Source of the DNA: Terriglobia bacterium
GTDB taxonomy: Bacteria; Acidobacteriota; Terriglobia; Bryobacterales; Bryobacteraceae
NCBI GenBank assembly: GCA_021324185.1
Contig: JAJPJN010000039.1
Coordinates: forward strand, 1-47,065
Length of the DNA: 47,065 nucleotides
Direction of reading: 5' to 3'
Both the position numbers and the translations under genes were made by a program. Under the pieces are notes generated by a model. The model was not told where the DNA came from. It was given only the letters and a program-made list of their open reading frames with translations, and did no database searches. This document shows positions 7,176 to 16,134 of the stretch, one piece after another (within the stretch, counting starts at the first letter, position 1; every line of letters begins with the position of its first letter).

Positions 7176-10100
7176 GAACTTTAATTGGAAGGAGTTGTCT
7201 TCTAGTAAGTGCTGTTTCATTGCTGTGCCTGGTCGCCCTGGCGCAAACCAACGAAGGAAGCATTGCAGGAAACGTGCTGGACCAGAGTGGCGCTGTCGTG
7301 CCTGGGGCCACCGTGACTGCCAAGAACACGGCAACCGGCAACACTTACACAACCACCACGACCAGTTCCGGGTCATTTACGTTTCCCAGCGTCACCTTAG
7401 GAACCTATGACGTAACTGTCACCGCCCCTGGCTTCCAAACCAGTCAACGGCAAGGCGTGGTGGTGCAGGTGGCTACGCAAAGTACTCTTCAAATCACGCT
7501 TCAGCCCGGCGAAGTGACCCAGACGATTACGGTCAACGCAGAAGCGCCGACGATTCAGAGCGAATCGGCGGATATCGGATCAGTGGTGACGACGCGTCAG
7601 GTTCTCGAACTGCCGCTCGCATTGGGCAGCAGCGTTCAGGCCATGCGCTCCCCCGAGGCATTTGTTTTTCTGACGCCCGGAACGGTGGGCCCGGGAACCA
7701 ACGGCGCCTCACAAAATGCCGGCATTTCGCAAGGCGGTCCGTTCGAATCGAAAATCAGCGGCGGCCAGAACTACGGCACCGAAGTTTTGCTCGATGGCGC
7801 CAGCACCTATCGTTCCGAGAACGGCTCGTCATTTGACGAAGCGGCGCCTTCCGTTGAGGCATTAAGCGAGTTCCGTGTTGAGACGTCGTCGATGCCTGCC
7901 GAATACGGGCGGACCACCGGCGGTATCGAGATCTTCAGCACCAAATCCGGCTCGAATACGTTTCATGGCGCGGCGTACGATCTGTTCCGCAATAAAGACC
8001 TCGATGCCAATACCTGGTACAACAACTATCAAAAGCTGCCACGCGTTCCAGACACGCAAAACGATTACGGCGGCGTGCTGAGCGGTCCGGTCTGGATTCC
8101 AAAACTTTACAACGGCAAGAACAAGACGTTCTTTATGTTCTCGTGGGAACAGTACCGGCAAAGTGTGGGGTTCAGCACAACAAGCACGGTCCCGACCGCA
8201 GCCGAGAAGAGCGGCGATTTCACTGCGGATTTAGGCCCACAAACCGGAACCAACCCCTGCGATAACAGCCCGGTTTTCCTGAACGAGATCTTCGATCCGG
8301 CCTCCACTAGAACCGTAGGCGGAGTGCTTTGCCGAACCTCTTATCTGGCCGAGACGGGCAAAAATGCCATTCCGGCGTCGGTTCAATCGGCGATCGGGCA
8401 GAAAATACTTTCTTACTATCCAAATCCCACCAACAACAATCGCGTGAATAACTTCACGTATGCGGGCAGCTATCCGCTCCTCGATACCACGATGACTATT
8501 CGCATCGATCAGAACATCGGCGATAAACACAAATTGTTCGCGATGTATGATTCGCGCGACAACAATCGGTTGTCTAATTCGCCTACCTGGGGGAACGCTG
8601 CCAGCCCGGGTGGTCCTACGCAGGATTTCTTCACGCACTACGCACGCGCCGGTGAAGACTGGTCTATCGGCCCGACCATGCTGAATCACCTCAACCTGGG
8701 ATTCAATCGCACAAACAGCAAAAACTACGGCGCAGGGGTTCAATATGGCAATGGCCAGAATTGGGATTCAGTATTAGGCATCACCAACGTGAGTGGTCCG
8801 ACTTTTCCGGCGATCAATCCGAATACACCGAACATTTCCGGCATGGGGAATACAAATTTCGGCGACACAATCGATTACGGCTATCGAGTGAATGACGGCT
8901 TCACGTGGGTGAAGGGCAAACACACGATGAAGTTCGGCGTGGATTATCGATACCAAATATATGAACCGGGGTCGCTATCGAACACTACGGGAACATTCAA
9001 CTTTGGCTGCGGCGAAACAGCGGCGGCATCGGCACTCGGTCTGAATAGCTGTGCCGCCAGCGGCAACGGGATCGCGAGCATTTTATTAGGCCAAGTAGAT
9101 AACGCGAATGCCGAAGCCTATGCAAGCCAGGCGCAATGGCGGTCTCATTATTACGCGCTGTTTGCGCAAGACAGTTTTAAAGTGAGCCCGACATTCACTC
9201 TGAACTACGGCTTGCGCTGGGAAGTGGACGCGCCGCGGTATGAAGTGCACGGCAACACGTCCGATATCAGCCTGACGGCCCCGAACCCGGCCGCGGGCGG
9301 CCGGCCCGGAGCGCTGGTATTTGCCGGAAAAGGACCGGGGCGCAACGGCATTGTGGATGAGACCTGGGCCAACACCTGGCATAAGGATTTCGCGCCCCGA
9401 ATCGGTATTGCCTATGCTCCTGCGAAGTTCAACAACAAGCTGGCAATTCGCGCCGGTTACGCCATCTATTACGGGGCGGTAACATACGCAGATTTCGGAT
9501 CTGATCTCCAGGTCGGTTTTCAGGCGCTACCGAGCTTCAGCAGCGTAAACGGATTCACTCCGGCGTTCAACATCGCTTCAGGATTCCCGGCTTACACGCC
9601 ACCACCGAATCTGAATCCCGCCCAGTCTAACTTCACCGGTAATCCGGCCAATGCGTATGTAGATCCTTCGTACGGCCGCCCGGCCATGGTGAACAACTGG
9701 AGCATGGATATTCAGGGGCAGTTAGCAACAGATCTGATTCTCGATGTCGGCTATGTAGGCCAGCATTCGACCCATTTGAGATCGAATATCGACCCAATTA
9801 ATAACCTGAATCCAGCTTATTTCCATTTGGGCACTTTGCTGACGGCGCCCCTTAGCTCTCCGCAAGCGGTAGCTGCGGGCATTGGCCAGCCGTATCCGGG
9901 ATTTGGGACGGGCCGGCAGGTAGCTGAGGCTTTATTGCCCTATCCGCAGTTCTTTGCGCTGAATACGGATTGCTGCCTGGAAAATCTGGGCCAGTCGTCT
10001 TTCGACGCCTTGGAGGTCTCGCTGCAGAGGCGGTTCCACGCGGGATTGAACCTGATGGCCTCCTACACCTGGTCAAAGACAATTACAGATGCAGATAGCA

Positions 10101-10792
10101 CCCTTCCCTTCTTTGCTAATCTTGCCGGTGGCGGCGCGATTCAAAACCCGTTTAACTTAAGCCAGGAAAAATCGGTCAGCAACCAGGATGTACCGCAGAA
10201 CTTCGTCCTGAGTTACATCTATGAACTGCCGGTAGGCAAGGGTAAGAAGTGGCTAAATAAGGGTGGCTTTTCCAATGTTGTCCTGGGAGGCTGGTCTATC
10301 AGCGGCATTCAAACCTATCACAGCGGGCAGCCGGAAGCGTTTTGTTGCGCGACCGGGATTCCCTGGTTCGACGGCGCAATCCGCTATAACTATGTCTGGG
10401 GCGCGCAAATCTATAGCCAGGCGTACCTCAACGGCAACTGGAATCCGGTTACTACACCGATATTCAGCAAAGCTGCGTTTGTAGATCCAAACAGCCCGGC
10501 ATCCATCGCGGCGGTGGGTTACCAACTGGGAGATATGTCTCGTACGCTCGGAACAGTGCGCAGTTTCTTCTTCAAGTCGGAAGATTTCAACATCATGAAG
10601 CGCACGCATTTAAGCGAGCGAACCGATATTCTGTTCCAGATGAGCTGGTTGGATGCATTCAACCGGCATATCTTCGATTCCCACGTGAACATCGATCTGA
10701 ATCCCAATGACACGAACTTCGGGATATTGAATCCAGGCGCGACCATTATGGGACCACGCCGGATCCAACTGCAATTGAAACTTGAGTTTTGA
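7172..10792 (+). CDS. Oar-like TonB-dependent outer-membrane receptor with carboxypeptidase-regulatory-like domain
   Basis: This is a 1206-residue outer-membrane protein. The signal peptide (LLVSAVSLLCLVALAQ) is followed by an Ig-fold carboxypeptidase-regulatory-like domain (about residues 30-115, GNVLDQSGAVVPGATVTAKN), a plug domain (EVLLDGASTYR, EFRVETSSMPAEYGRTTGG) and a long beta-barrel. The last residues, IQLQLKLEF, form a typical Bam-recognised beta-signal ending in Phe. Acidobacterial Oar proteins are thought to import large substrates such as oligosaccharides or peptides with TonB energy; the substrate here is unknown. Unlike many relatives, the plug lacks the ELPLNGR motif of the second receptor (18978-22274) and has LELPLALGSS instead. 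It is translationally coupled to the upstream TPR gene. Its stop lies 2 bases from that of the convergent CRTAC1-like gene. Confidence 0.93.
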   Translation: MRTLIGRSCLLVSAVSLLCLVALAQTNEGSIAGNVLDQSGAVVPGATVTAKNTATGNTYTTTTTSSGSFTFPSVTLGTYDVTVTAPGFQTSQRQGVVVQVATQSTLQITLQPGEVTQTITVNAEAPTIQSESADIGSVVTTRQVLELPLALGSSVQAMRSPEAFVFLTPGTVGPGTNGASQNAGISQGGPFESKISGGQNYGTEVLLDGASTYRSENGSSFDEAAPSVEALSEFRVETSSMPAEYGRTTGGIEIFSTKSGSNTFHGAAYDLFRNKDLDANTWYNNYQKLPRVPDTQNDYGGVLSGPVWIPKLYNGKNKTFFMFSWEQYRQSVGFSTTSTVPTAAEKSGDFTADLGPQTGTNPCDNSPVFLNEIFDPASTRTVGGVLCRTSYLAETGKNAIPASVQSAIGQKILSYYPNPTNNNRVNNFTYAGSYPLLDTTMTIRIDQNIGDKHKLFAMYDSRDNNRLSNSPTWGNAASPGGPTQDFFTHYARAGEDWSIGPTMLNHLNLGFNRTNSKNYGAGVQYGNGQNWDSVLGITNVSGPTFPAINPNTPNISGMGNTNFGDTIDYGYRVNDGFTWVKGKHTMKFGVDYRYQIYEPGSLSNTTGTFNFGCGETAAASALGLNSCAASGNGIASILLGQVDNANAEAYASQAQWRSHYYALFAQDSFKVSPTFTLNYGLRWEVDAPRYEVHGNTSDISLTAPNPAAGGRPGALVFAGKGPGRNGIVDETWANTWHKDFAPRIGIAYAPAKFNNKLAIRAGYAIYYGAVTYADFGSDLQVGFQALPSFSSVNGFTPAFNIASGFPAYTPPPNLNPAQSNFTGNPANAYVDPSYGRPAMVNNWSMDIQGQLATDLILDVGYVGQHSTHLRSNIDPINNLNPAYFHLGTLLTAPLSSPQAVAAGIGQPYPGFGTGRQVAEALLPYPQFFALNTDCCLENLGQSSFDALEVSLQRRFHAGLNLMASYTWSKTITDADSTLPFFANLAGGGAIQNPFNLSQEKSVSNQDVPQNFVLSYIYELPVGKGKKWLNKGGFSNVVLGGWSISGIQTYHSGQPEAFCCATGIPWFDGAIRYNYVWGAQIYSQAYLNGNWNPVTTPIFSKAAFVDPNSPASIAAVGYQLGDMSRTLGTVRSFFFKSEDFNIMKRTHLSERTDILFQMSWLDAFNRHIFDSHVNIDLNPNDTNFGILNPGATIMGPRRIQLQLKLEF

Positions 10793-10794
10793 GG

Positions 10795-12474
10795 TTACGG
10801 TGCGGGTTCGGTTACTTTGAGACTCTGATCGGCGTGTACATCGGATAGCTTCTGCACAATTCCGCTGGGCCAGCGAATCTCAATCTGTTTTACCTGGGTC
10901 TCCTGGCCCAACCCAAAATGCACGCGCACGTCGTTGGCCGAGCAGTAACTTCCGCCGGTAGTTACCGTGGCGTACTGGATTCCGGCCGGGGTCTTCAATT
11001 GAATTGCAGCTCCGATGCCATCGCGGTTGCTTTTTGTGCCGGCGAGCTTCAGCATCAGCCAGTGATTGTTACCGGAGGTTTCATTTTTAAGTAAGTAAGC
11101 CGGCCCGTTATTTGTGGTGATTACGACATCCATCTTGCCATCGTTATCGATATCGCCAGACGCCAGCCCCCGCCCGGCCCATTGTTGGGAAAACACCGCG
11201 CCGGAACTTTTTGAAACATCGACGAAGCCCTGACCGGTGTTGCGGACAAGCAGCGGGGGTTCTTTGTAATGAAGCGTCGGCGTGGTGAAGTCGATCGTGT
11301 CCAGGACGTGTCCCTGAGCGACAATCAGATCTTTCCAGCCATCATTATCGTAATCAATTGCCTGAACGCCCCAGCCGGAATGTAACAAAGTGATTCCGGC
11401 GAGCCCGTTGGCGTAAGTAGCGTACTGAAAACTGCCGTCACGGGAGTTCGTATAACTTGCGTATTTTTCGTTGCCGAGGTCGGCAATGATCAGGTCGGGC
11501 CAGCCATCGTTGTTGTAATCGCTGAAAACAACGCCCATGCCGGCGTACGTACGGCCGTCGCCATCCACGGCTACTTCGCTTTCGAGCCCTACCTCTTCGA
11601 AAGTTCCATTGCGCTTGTTGTGGAACAGGAACTCCTGCATGGAGTCGTTGGCGACAAAGATATCGGGATAGCCGTCGTGGTCGTAATCGGCAATGGCAAC
11701 GCCGAGCCCTTTACCGGGTATCGTGAGGCCCGCCTGTTTCGACACTTCCCGGAAATGCTTCCCGTCTTCGTTATGGAACAGAAGAAAGGTAATTGGTTTG
11801 AAGATGTCGGGATGACAGTAGGCCCTGTGGCCCTCCTGCCGCTCGCCACACCAGATGTCGGAGAAATCCCAAACCATGTAACGGGCGACGACAAGATCTA
11901 ACTTGCCGTCATTATCGTAATCCACCCAGGTCGCGCTGGTTGACCAGCCACTGCCCGCCACGCCTGCCGTTGCGGTCACATCGGTAAACGTTCCGTCGCC
12001 GTTGTTGTGATAAAGAATGTTGCGGCCGTATTGAGTGACGTAGAGATCTTCATAACCGTCGTTATCGTAGTCCCCAACGGCAACGCCCATGCCGTAGCCT
12101 GTACCGGCGACGCCCGCGCGCTCGGTCACATCCTCAAACGTTCCGTCTTTCTTCTGGTGATACAGGCGATTCCAGTAGGCAGGCTCCGTTTTTTTTGGGA
12201 TCGTTCCGGCCGGAGTGGGGTCGTCAAGATGCGCGCCGTTTACCAGATATATATCCAGCAACCCGTCGTTGTCGTAATCAAATAACGCGACACCGGATCC
12301 CATTGTTTCGGGCAGATATTTTTTGGGTGTCGGCGAAGCGCGGTGCAAAAAATGAATCCCGCAATGCTCGGTGATGTCCGTGAATTTGCCTGGCGTGACG
12401 GTGTTTGGCGGACCGGCGGCGATGGTCAATGCCAGCGCTGCCAGCGCCACAAACAGACCGCGACCGAGGCTCAC
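10795..12474 (-). CDS. secreted FG-GAP/VCBS repeat protein with ASPIC/UnbV domain (second CRTAC1-like copy)
   Basis: This 559-residue paralogue of the protein at 4090-5910 has a signal peptide (GLFVALAALALTIAAGPP), then seven calcium-loop units (DYDNDGLLDIYLV, DYDNDGYEDLYVT, DYDNDGKLDLVVA, DYDHDGYPDIFVA, DYNNDGWPDLIIA, DYDNDGWKDLIVA, DIDNDGKMDVVIT). A C-terminal ASPIC/UnbV domain follows (TGGSYCSANDVRVHFGLG, IEIRWPSG). All its loops look intact, unlike the first copy. The GTG start overlaps the stop of the upstream TPR gene by four bases (GTGA), so it is the last gene of a three-gene TPR-TPR-CRTAC1 operon. Surface or periplasmic location is inferred from the signal peptide; the molecular function of the family is not established. 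Confidence 0.9.
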   Translation of the reverse strand: MSLGRGLFVALAALALTIAAGPPNTVTPGKFTDITEHCGIHFLHRASPTPKKYLPETMGSGVALFDYDNDGLLDIYLVNGAHLDDPTPAGTIPKKTEPAYWNRLYHQKKDGTFEDVTERAGVAGTGYGMGVAVGDYDNDGYEDLYVTQYGRNILYHNNGDGTFTDVTATAGVAGSGWSTSATWVDYDNDGKLDLVVARYMVWDFSDIWCGERQEGHRAYCHPDIFKPITFLLFHNEDGKHFREVSKQAGLTIPGKGLGVAIADYDHDGYPDIFVANDSMQEFLFHNKRNGTFEEVGLESEVAVDGDGRTYAGMGVVFSDYNNDGWPDLIIADLGNEKYASYTNSRDGSFQYATYANGLAGITLLHSGWGVQAIDYDNDGWKDLIVAQGHVLDTIDFTTPTLHYKEPPLLVRNTGQGFVDVSKSSGAVFSQQWAGRGLASGDIDNDGKMDVVITTNNGPAYLLKNETSGNNHWLMLKLAGTKSNRDGIGAAIQLKTPAGIQYATVTTGGSYCSANDVRVHFGLGQETQVKQIEIRWPSGIVQKLSDVHADQSLKVTEPAP

Positions 12475-13622
12475 GGTTGTGCCGCCAGTAAGTGATGCTC
12501 TCCCCCGTGCTCTTTCTGCAGGCTTTTAGCAATCGCGAATTCGCGCTGTGCTTCTGTTTTTTCACCTAGTCGGGAGAGCGTTAGCGCGTAATAATAATGA
12601 GCTTTCTGATAATCCGGGGCGGCGGAAATCGCCTTTTCCAAATCGGCTTTGGCCTCGGAGTATTTGCCGGCGCGATACGCCAGCACGCCGAGGCCCGTCA
12701 AAGCTCCACCGTGTCGCGGATCGCGGGCAAGAACTTTGGTGTAGTTATTTTGCGCCGTGAGATTATCGCCCTTCTGAGATGCGATTTCGGCAAGCTGGTA
12801 CACGGACTCGGTCTGCTGTGGCTGTAAAGTCAGGGATTTTTCAAAAGCTATTTTCGCTTCGTCCAGGCGTTGCTCCGCCATCAGGATATAGCCGAGCCCG
12901 TATTCGGCTGTCGCATCATCCGGCTTGAGAGATAAATACTTGCGCATCTCTTCTTCCGCAGGTTTCGCCAGATTCTCGGCTAAGTAAGTTCGTGCGAGAG
13001 CATAGCGCGCTTCCGGATAATCCGGGCGCAATTTCAAGGCCTCGGTGAGCCAATTCTCAGCATCCTGATACGACGCACACTCGAACGCGACGAAACCGGA
13101 GTCATACAGCAATTCCGGATCGTGAGGCAGCACGGCCCGCGCGTTCGATAACACTTCCAACGCTTTATCCTTCTCGCCCCGTTCGATATCTGCAGCAGCC
13201 GAATTTCTTGCCACTTGCCGCAGCAGCGACGCGGCTTGTTTATCCTGCGGCGCTATCGCGAGCGCCTGATGCAATTCCGCAATCGCATCGAGCGGCCGGT
13301 CTGGCGCATAGATCATGGCCAAATTGATATGTGGGCCTGCGATCTTATGCCCGCTCGCGAGAGCGCTTTTGAACAGACGCTCCGCTTCTGACGTGTTGCG
13401 TTGCTGCAGCCGGACGAGCCCTAAGAGATTAAGCGCTAACGGATCACCGGGCGACTGCTGCAAGAGCGATTGCAGTTGCGATTCGGCGCCGCTCAGATCA
13501 CCGCGCTGGATCAAAGCGGCAACACTCTGGAGCCGTTCAGCTCGCGAGCTATCGGTCTGGCACAAGGCGTGGAAAGCCACGACGGAAAGCATCGCGGCAA
13601 CAAAAAGTCGGAATGGCAGCAT
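12471..13622 (-). CDS. exported TPR-repeat protein
   Basis: This protein of 383 residues has a signal peptide (MLPFRLFVAAMLSVVAFHAL) and about nine tandem TPR units, for example LALNLLGLVRLQQRNTSEAE, ARYALARTYLAENLAKPAEE and AHYYYALTLSRLGEKTEAQ. It has the same build as the TPR protein at 6033-7175, which also partners a CRTAC1-like gene. It starts 8 bases after the stop of the TPR gene at 13631-14647. It ends in a four-base overlap with the CRTAC1-like gene, so co-expression and physical partnership with the secreted propeller protein are likely. No enzyme motif is visible. Confidence 0.88.
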   Translation of the reverse strand: MLPFRLFVAAMLSVVAFHALCQTDSSRAERLQSVAALIQRGDLSGAESQLQSLLQQSPGDPLALNLLGLVRLQQRNTSEAERLFKSALASGHKIAGPHINLAMIYAPDRPLDAIAELHQALAIAPQDKQAASLLRQVARNSAAADIERGEKDKALEVLSNARAVLPHDPELLYDSGFVAFECASYQDAENWLTEALKLRPDYPEARYALARTYLAENLAKPAEEEMRKYLSLKPDDATAEYGLGYILMAEQRLDEAKIAFEKSLTLQPQQTESVYQLAEIASQKGDNLTAQNNYTKVLARDPRHGGALTGLGVLAYRAGKYSEAKADLEKAISAAPDYQKAHYYYALTLSRLGEKTEAQREFAIAKSLQKEHGGEHHLLAAQP

Positions 13623-13630
13623 GGACCGGC

Positions 13631-14647
13631 TCAGTTGGGCGTGGAGGAAGACGCGGAGGTGAGCGCCTTACTTTCAGCAAACTCTTTTTCGGCATCGGCC
13701 ACTTTGCCTTCGCGCTTCAGCACGCGGCCAAGCAGAAAGTGGAGGGCGGCATTGCGCGGCTCCATAGAGATAGCGGTGCGAAAGGCGGTTTCCGCATCCG
13801 GCAGCTTGTCCTGCGCAAGCAGAATCTGGCCGCGCAACTCTTCCGCATGGGACGACTTACCGCCGATTTGTTCCCCCGTTTGCAGAAGCGACAGCGCTTC
13901 TTGCTGCCGGCCGGTGTGGCTCAACAGTTCCGCCAAATTGATGTAGGGCTGATCTGTCTTGCGGGCTGATGTCTGCGACATCTGGATTGCTTTGCGATAG
14001 GCAGCTTCGGCGGCTGCGGTCTGATTTTTTGCGGCGAGCGCCAGGCCCAAATTGTTTTCGGCCTTGGCGTCATTGGGATCGAGGTCCAGCGCGCGTTGGA
14101 AGGCAGCGATGGCTTTGTCGAACTGGTTCTGGACATAGTACGCGCGCCCCAAATAGTAGACCGCCTCCTCGTCTGTGGGACCTTCTTTAACCGATCTTTC
14201 CAGCCAGCGGACGGCATCAGCCTGATCGTTGAGCAGAACGTAATCGAGGCCCACAACTTTGAAGTCATCTGCTGCAGGCGGTTGGAGCGCGGCTGCGGCA
14301 GTGTACATAGCGAGGGATTCGGCCGGTTTGTTTCTTCGGAACAGAACATAGCCGAGAAGATACTTTGCGTCCGCCGAGTTCGGATGTTTTATCAGATAAT
14401 CGTCGAGGCAGCGCTGCGCCTGCTCGAATTCTCCGAGATGAATCAGGGCCTTGGCGCGAAGCGCTAACGCATTGGTTGTGCCGGGGGCTTCCACTTCCGC
14501 ACGGGCGAATGCCTGTTCGGCTTCGGCGTAATGCCTGGCTTCAAGCGCGGCCTTACCGCGGCTGTAAGAATCGTTCGATTGAGCGGGAAGAACAGGGCGT
14601 GCACCACACCATCCGAGGATCGCAATGATGGCCAGCCGGGATCTCAA
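13631..14647 (-). CDS. exported TPR-repeat protein
   Basis: This 338-residue protein has a short signal peptide (LAIIAILGWCGARPVLPAQS) and seven to eight TPR units, for example EAVYYLGRAYYVQNQFDKA, AENNLGLALAAKNQTAAAE and AALHFLLGRVLKREGKVAD. The start is a TTG at 14645-14647 with no strong ribosome site; no in-frame ATG is available near the signal peptide. Only 54 bases separate it from the upstream anti-sigma gene on the same strand. The whole series from the ECF sigma factor to the CRTAC1-like gene could therefore be one transcript. It is the first of two consecutive TPR genes. Confidence 0.85.
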   Translation of the reverse strand: MRSRLAIIAILGWCGARPVLPAQSNDSYSRGKAALEARHYAEAEQAFARAEVEAPGTTNALALRAKALIHLGEFEQAQRCLDDYLIKHPNSADAKYLLGYVLFRRNKPAESLAMYTAAAALQPPAADDFKVVGLDYVLLNDQADAVRWLERSVKEGPTDEEAVYYLGRAYYVQNQFDKAIAAFQRALDLDPNDAKAENNLGLALAAKNQTAAAEAAYRKAIQMSQTSARKTDQPYINLAELLSHTGRQQEALSLLQTGEQIGGKSSHAEELRGQILLAQDKLPDAETAFRTAISMEPRNAALHFLLGRVLKREGKVADAEKEFAESKALTSASSSTPN

Positions 14648-14701
14648 GGAACACTCGCCTGAGCCGATTTTCTCACAGCGGAGGCCTGCAGCTATCTTCG
14701 G

Positions 14702-15421
14702 TTAGCCGAGGGGAACGACCAGGATTGGCTTGGTTGTGGGCTCGTTCGAACCCCGCTCGGGTTCAATACTTACTGCGACGGCTTTCGTACTTCCATCCAG
14801 AGGTAGCGGCGAGACATTCACAGAGTCACCGGCAGAATTCAGGCGGAACAAACCGGCCGGTTTCGGCGCGCCATTTGCCGGGACGAGCCACATTTCAAAC
14901 GTCTGGTGGGCGGGCAATTGTGGGAGCTGTGAGCCGACAAATACAATTCCTCCGTTTCCACTCAGAAGCACGCGGCCATGCGGGCCATTTTCCGTCTTTC
15001 CGAACTCTACGCTGCGCGTTTCGGGCCGGCTCAGGACCTCAATGGCGGCGCGCAGTTGATCACGCTCATGCCGCAGCGCGTCGATTTGCTTTTGCGTCGA
15101 GTGCGTGGCCACTTGCCAGGTAATGAAAAAAACAAAACAGGCGAGCGCCGCTGCTGAGAAAGCGAATACGGCGAAGGACGGGATCGCGGCCGGCCTGCCG
15201 TGGCGCACGCTGTCCAACAAACGCCGGCGGAGCGCGCGGGGTGGAGAAACCGGTTCGGCCGTGCCGGCTAGTGCCGCCGTCACTTGCATGGCAGAGCGCA
15301 GGTGCTCCCAGCAATATTCACATTGCTCGTTTAAGTGGCGCTCGATTTCGGCTGCAAGCTCCGGCTCCAACACGCCGAGGGCATACAGTTCATACAGCTC
15401 GCTCATTTCGGCGTGTGTCAT
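14702..15421 (-). CDS. RskA-like anti-sigma factor
   Basis: This single-pass membrane anti-sigma factor of 239 residues should hold the neighbouring ECF sigma factor inactive. The N-terminal anti-sigma domain carries a zinc-type His/Cys motif (ERHLNEQCEYCWEHL, with spacing HxxxxCxxC). A membrane helix follows near residues 85-105 (FAVFAFSAAALACFVFFIT), then a short coiled coil (QKQIDALRHERDQLRAAIE). The extracytoplasmic RskA domain ends the protein (FVGSQLPQLPAHQTFEMWLV, KAVAVSIEPERGS). In characterised RskA systems regulated proteolysis releases the sigma factor; the signal here is unknown. Its start overlaps the sigma gene stop by four bases. Confidence 0.9.
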   Translation of the reverse strand: MTHAEMSELYELYALGVLEPELAAEIERHLNEQCEYCWEHLRSAMQVTAALAGTAEPVSPPRALRRRLLDSVRHGRPAAIPSFAVFAFSAAALACFVFFITWQVATHSTQKQIDALRHERDQLRAAIEVLSRPETRSVEFGKTENGPHGRVLLSGNGGIVFVGSQLPQLPAHQTFEMWLVPANGAPKPAGLFRLNSAGDSVNVSPLPLDGSTKAVAVSIEPERGSNEPTTKPILVVPLG

Positions 15422-16020
15422 TGCTGACCCACCTCTCCGACCGCCGCGCGCAAACGTTGCAGCGCCGACCTGATCCGGCTTTTTACCGTCCCCAGCGGCT
15501 GTTCCAGGCGGCTGGCGATCTCCGTCTGCGAAAAGCCTTCAAAGTACGCTAATTCGATGATGCGCTTTTCTTCCGCATTCAATGTAGCGAAAGCATCCCG
15601 GACAGTTTGTTGATCAGTTATACGGGATTGTTCAGTATTTGGATTGCGCAAGAAACAGGGCGCATCCGCATTTTCGATCGGGCGGAGCTTGGTTGAAAAA
15701 CGATTCTGCGCGGATCGCACGTGATCAATTGCAAGATGCCGCGCGATGGACATAATCCAAATCCCCAACGTGCCTCTGTTCGAGTCGAACTCTTGCGCAT
15801 GATTCCACAGGCGCAGAAAGACTTCCTGCAGTAAATCCTCGGCGACAATTTTGTCGCGCGTGATACGCACCAGCAGAGCGAAGGCCGGAGAAGCGTACAG
15901 ATCGTAGGCAGCCGCCAGACCCTGCGGATCGCGTGCGCGGAGGAGTTCTATGGCTCGTGCTTCTGCTTTGGCGCCGGCCTGCATGCCTGCTGTCTCATAG
16001 ATGAACTTTTCCGCCGGCAT
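15418..16020 (-). CDS. ECF-type RNA polymerase sigma factor (SigK/RskA-type pair)
   Basis: This sigma factor has region 2 (about residues 35-100: AEDLLQEVFLRLWNHAQEF, GIWIMSIARHLAIDHVRS) and region 4 (about 130-190: LNAEEKRIIELAYFEGFSQ, EIASRLEQPLGTVKSRIRS). It should direct transcription from promoters such as the one at 16064-16090. The start is uncertain: the frame is open up to a GTG at 16104, with ATGs at 16020 and 15984. I chose 16020 because it leaves a 114-base divergent gap that can hold promoters for both directions; none of the three has a strong ribosome site. It overlaps the anti-sigma gene by four bases, the usual arrangement for such pairs. Confidence 0.9.
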   Translation of the reverse strand: MPAEKFIYETAGMQAGAKAEARAIELLRARDPQGLAAAYDLYASPAFALLVRITRDKIVAEDLLQEVFLRLWNHAQEFDSNRGTLGIWIMSIARHLAIDHVRSAQNRFSTKLRPIENADAPCFLRNPNTEQSRITDQQTVRDAFATLNAEEKRIIELAYFEGFSQTEIASRLEQPLGTVKSRIRSALQRLRAAVGEVGQQ

Positions 16021-16063
16021 ACTACAAGGCGCTTTGCTTGTGGCTGGGAAAAACTCCAGAGTG

Positions 16064-16090
16064 CAATCCGTTTGCGACACACCTTCGTAT
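16064..16090 (+). promoter_or_regulatory. predicted ECF sigma promoter (CAATCC-N16-CGTAT)
   Basis: CAATCC (16064-16069) and CGTAT (16086-16090) are separated by exactly 16 bases. This closely resembles the TGATCC-N16-CGTAT promoter known for the ChrR-controlled RpoE sigma factor of Rhodobacter. Transcription would begin near 16097, giving a leader of about 38 bases with a strong ribosome site before the PEP-CTERM gene at 16135. The site lies in the gap between the ECF sigma gene and its likely targets. A weaker minus-strand candidate (CCATCC, then GTCGC after 16 bases) could serve the sigma gene itself. Confidence 0.55.
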
Positions 16091-16134
16091 ATGCGGATGG
16101 ACACGCTTTACTGACAAACCGAGAGGAGATTGAG

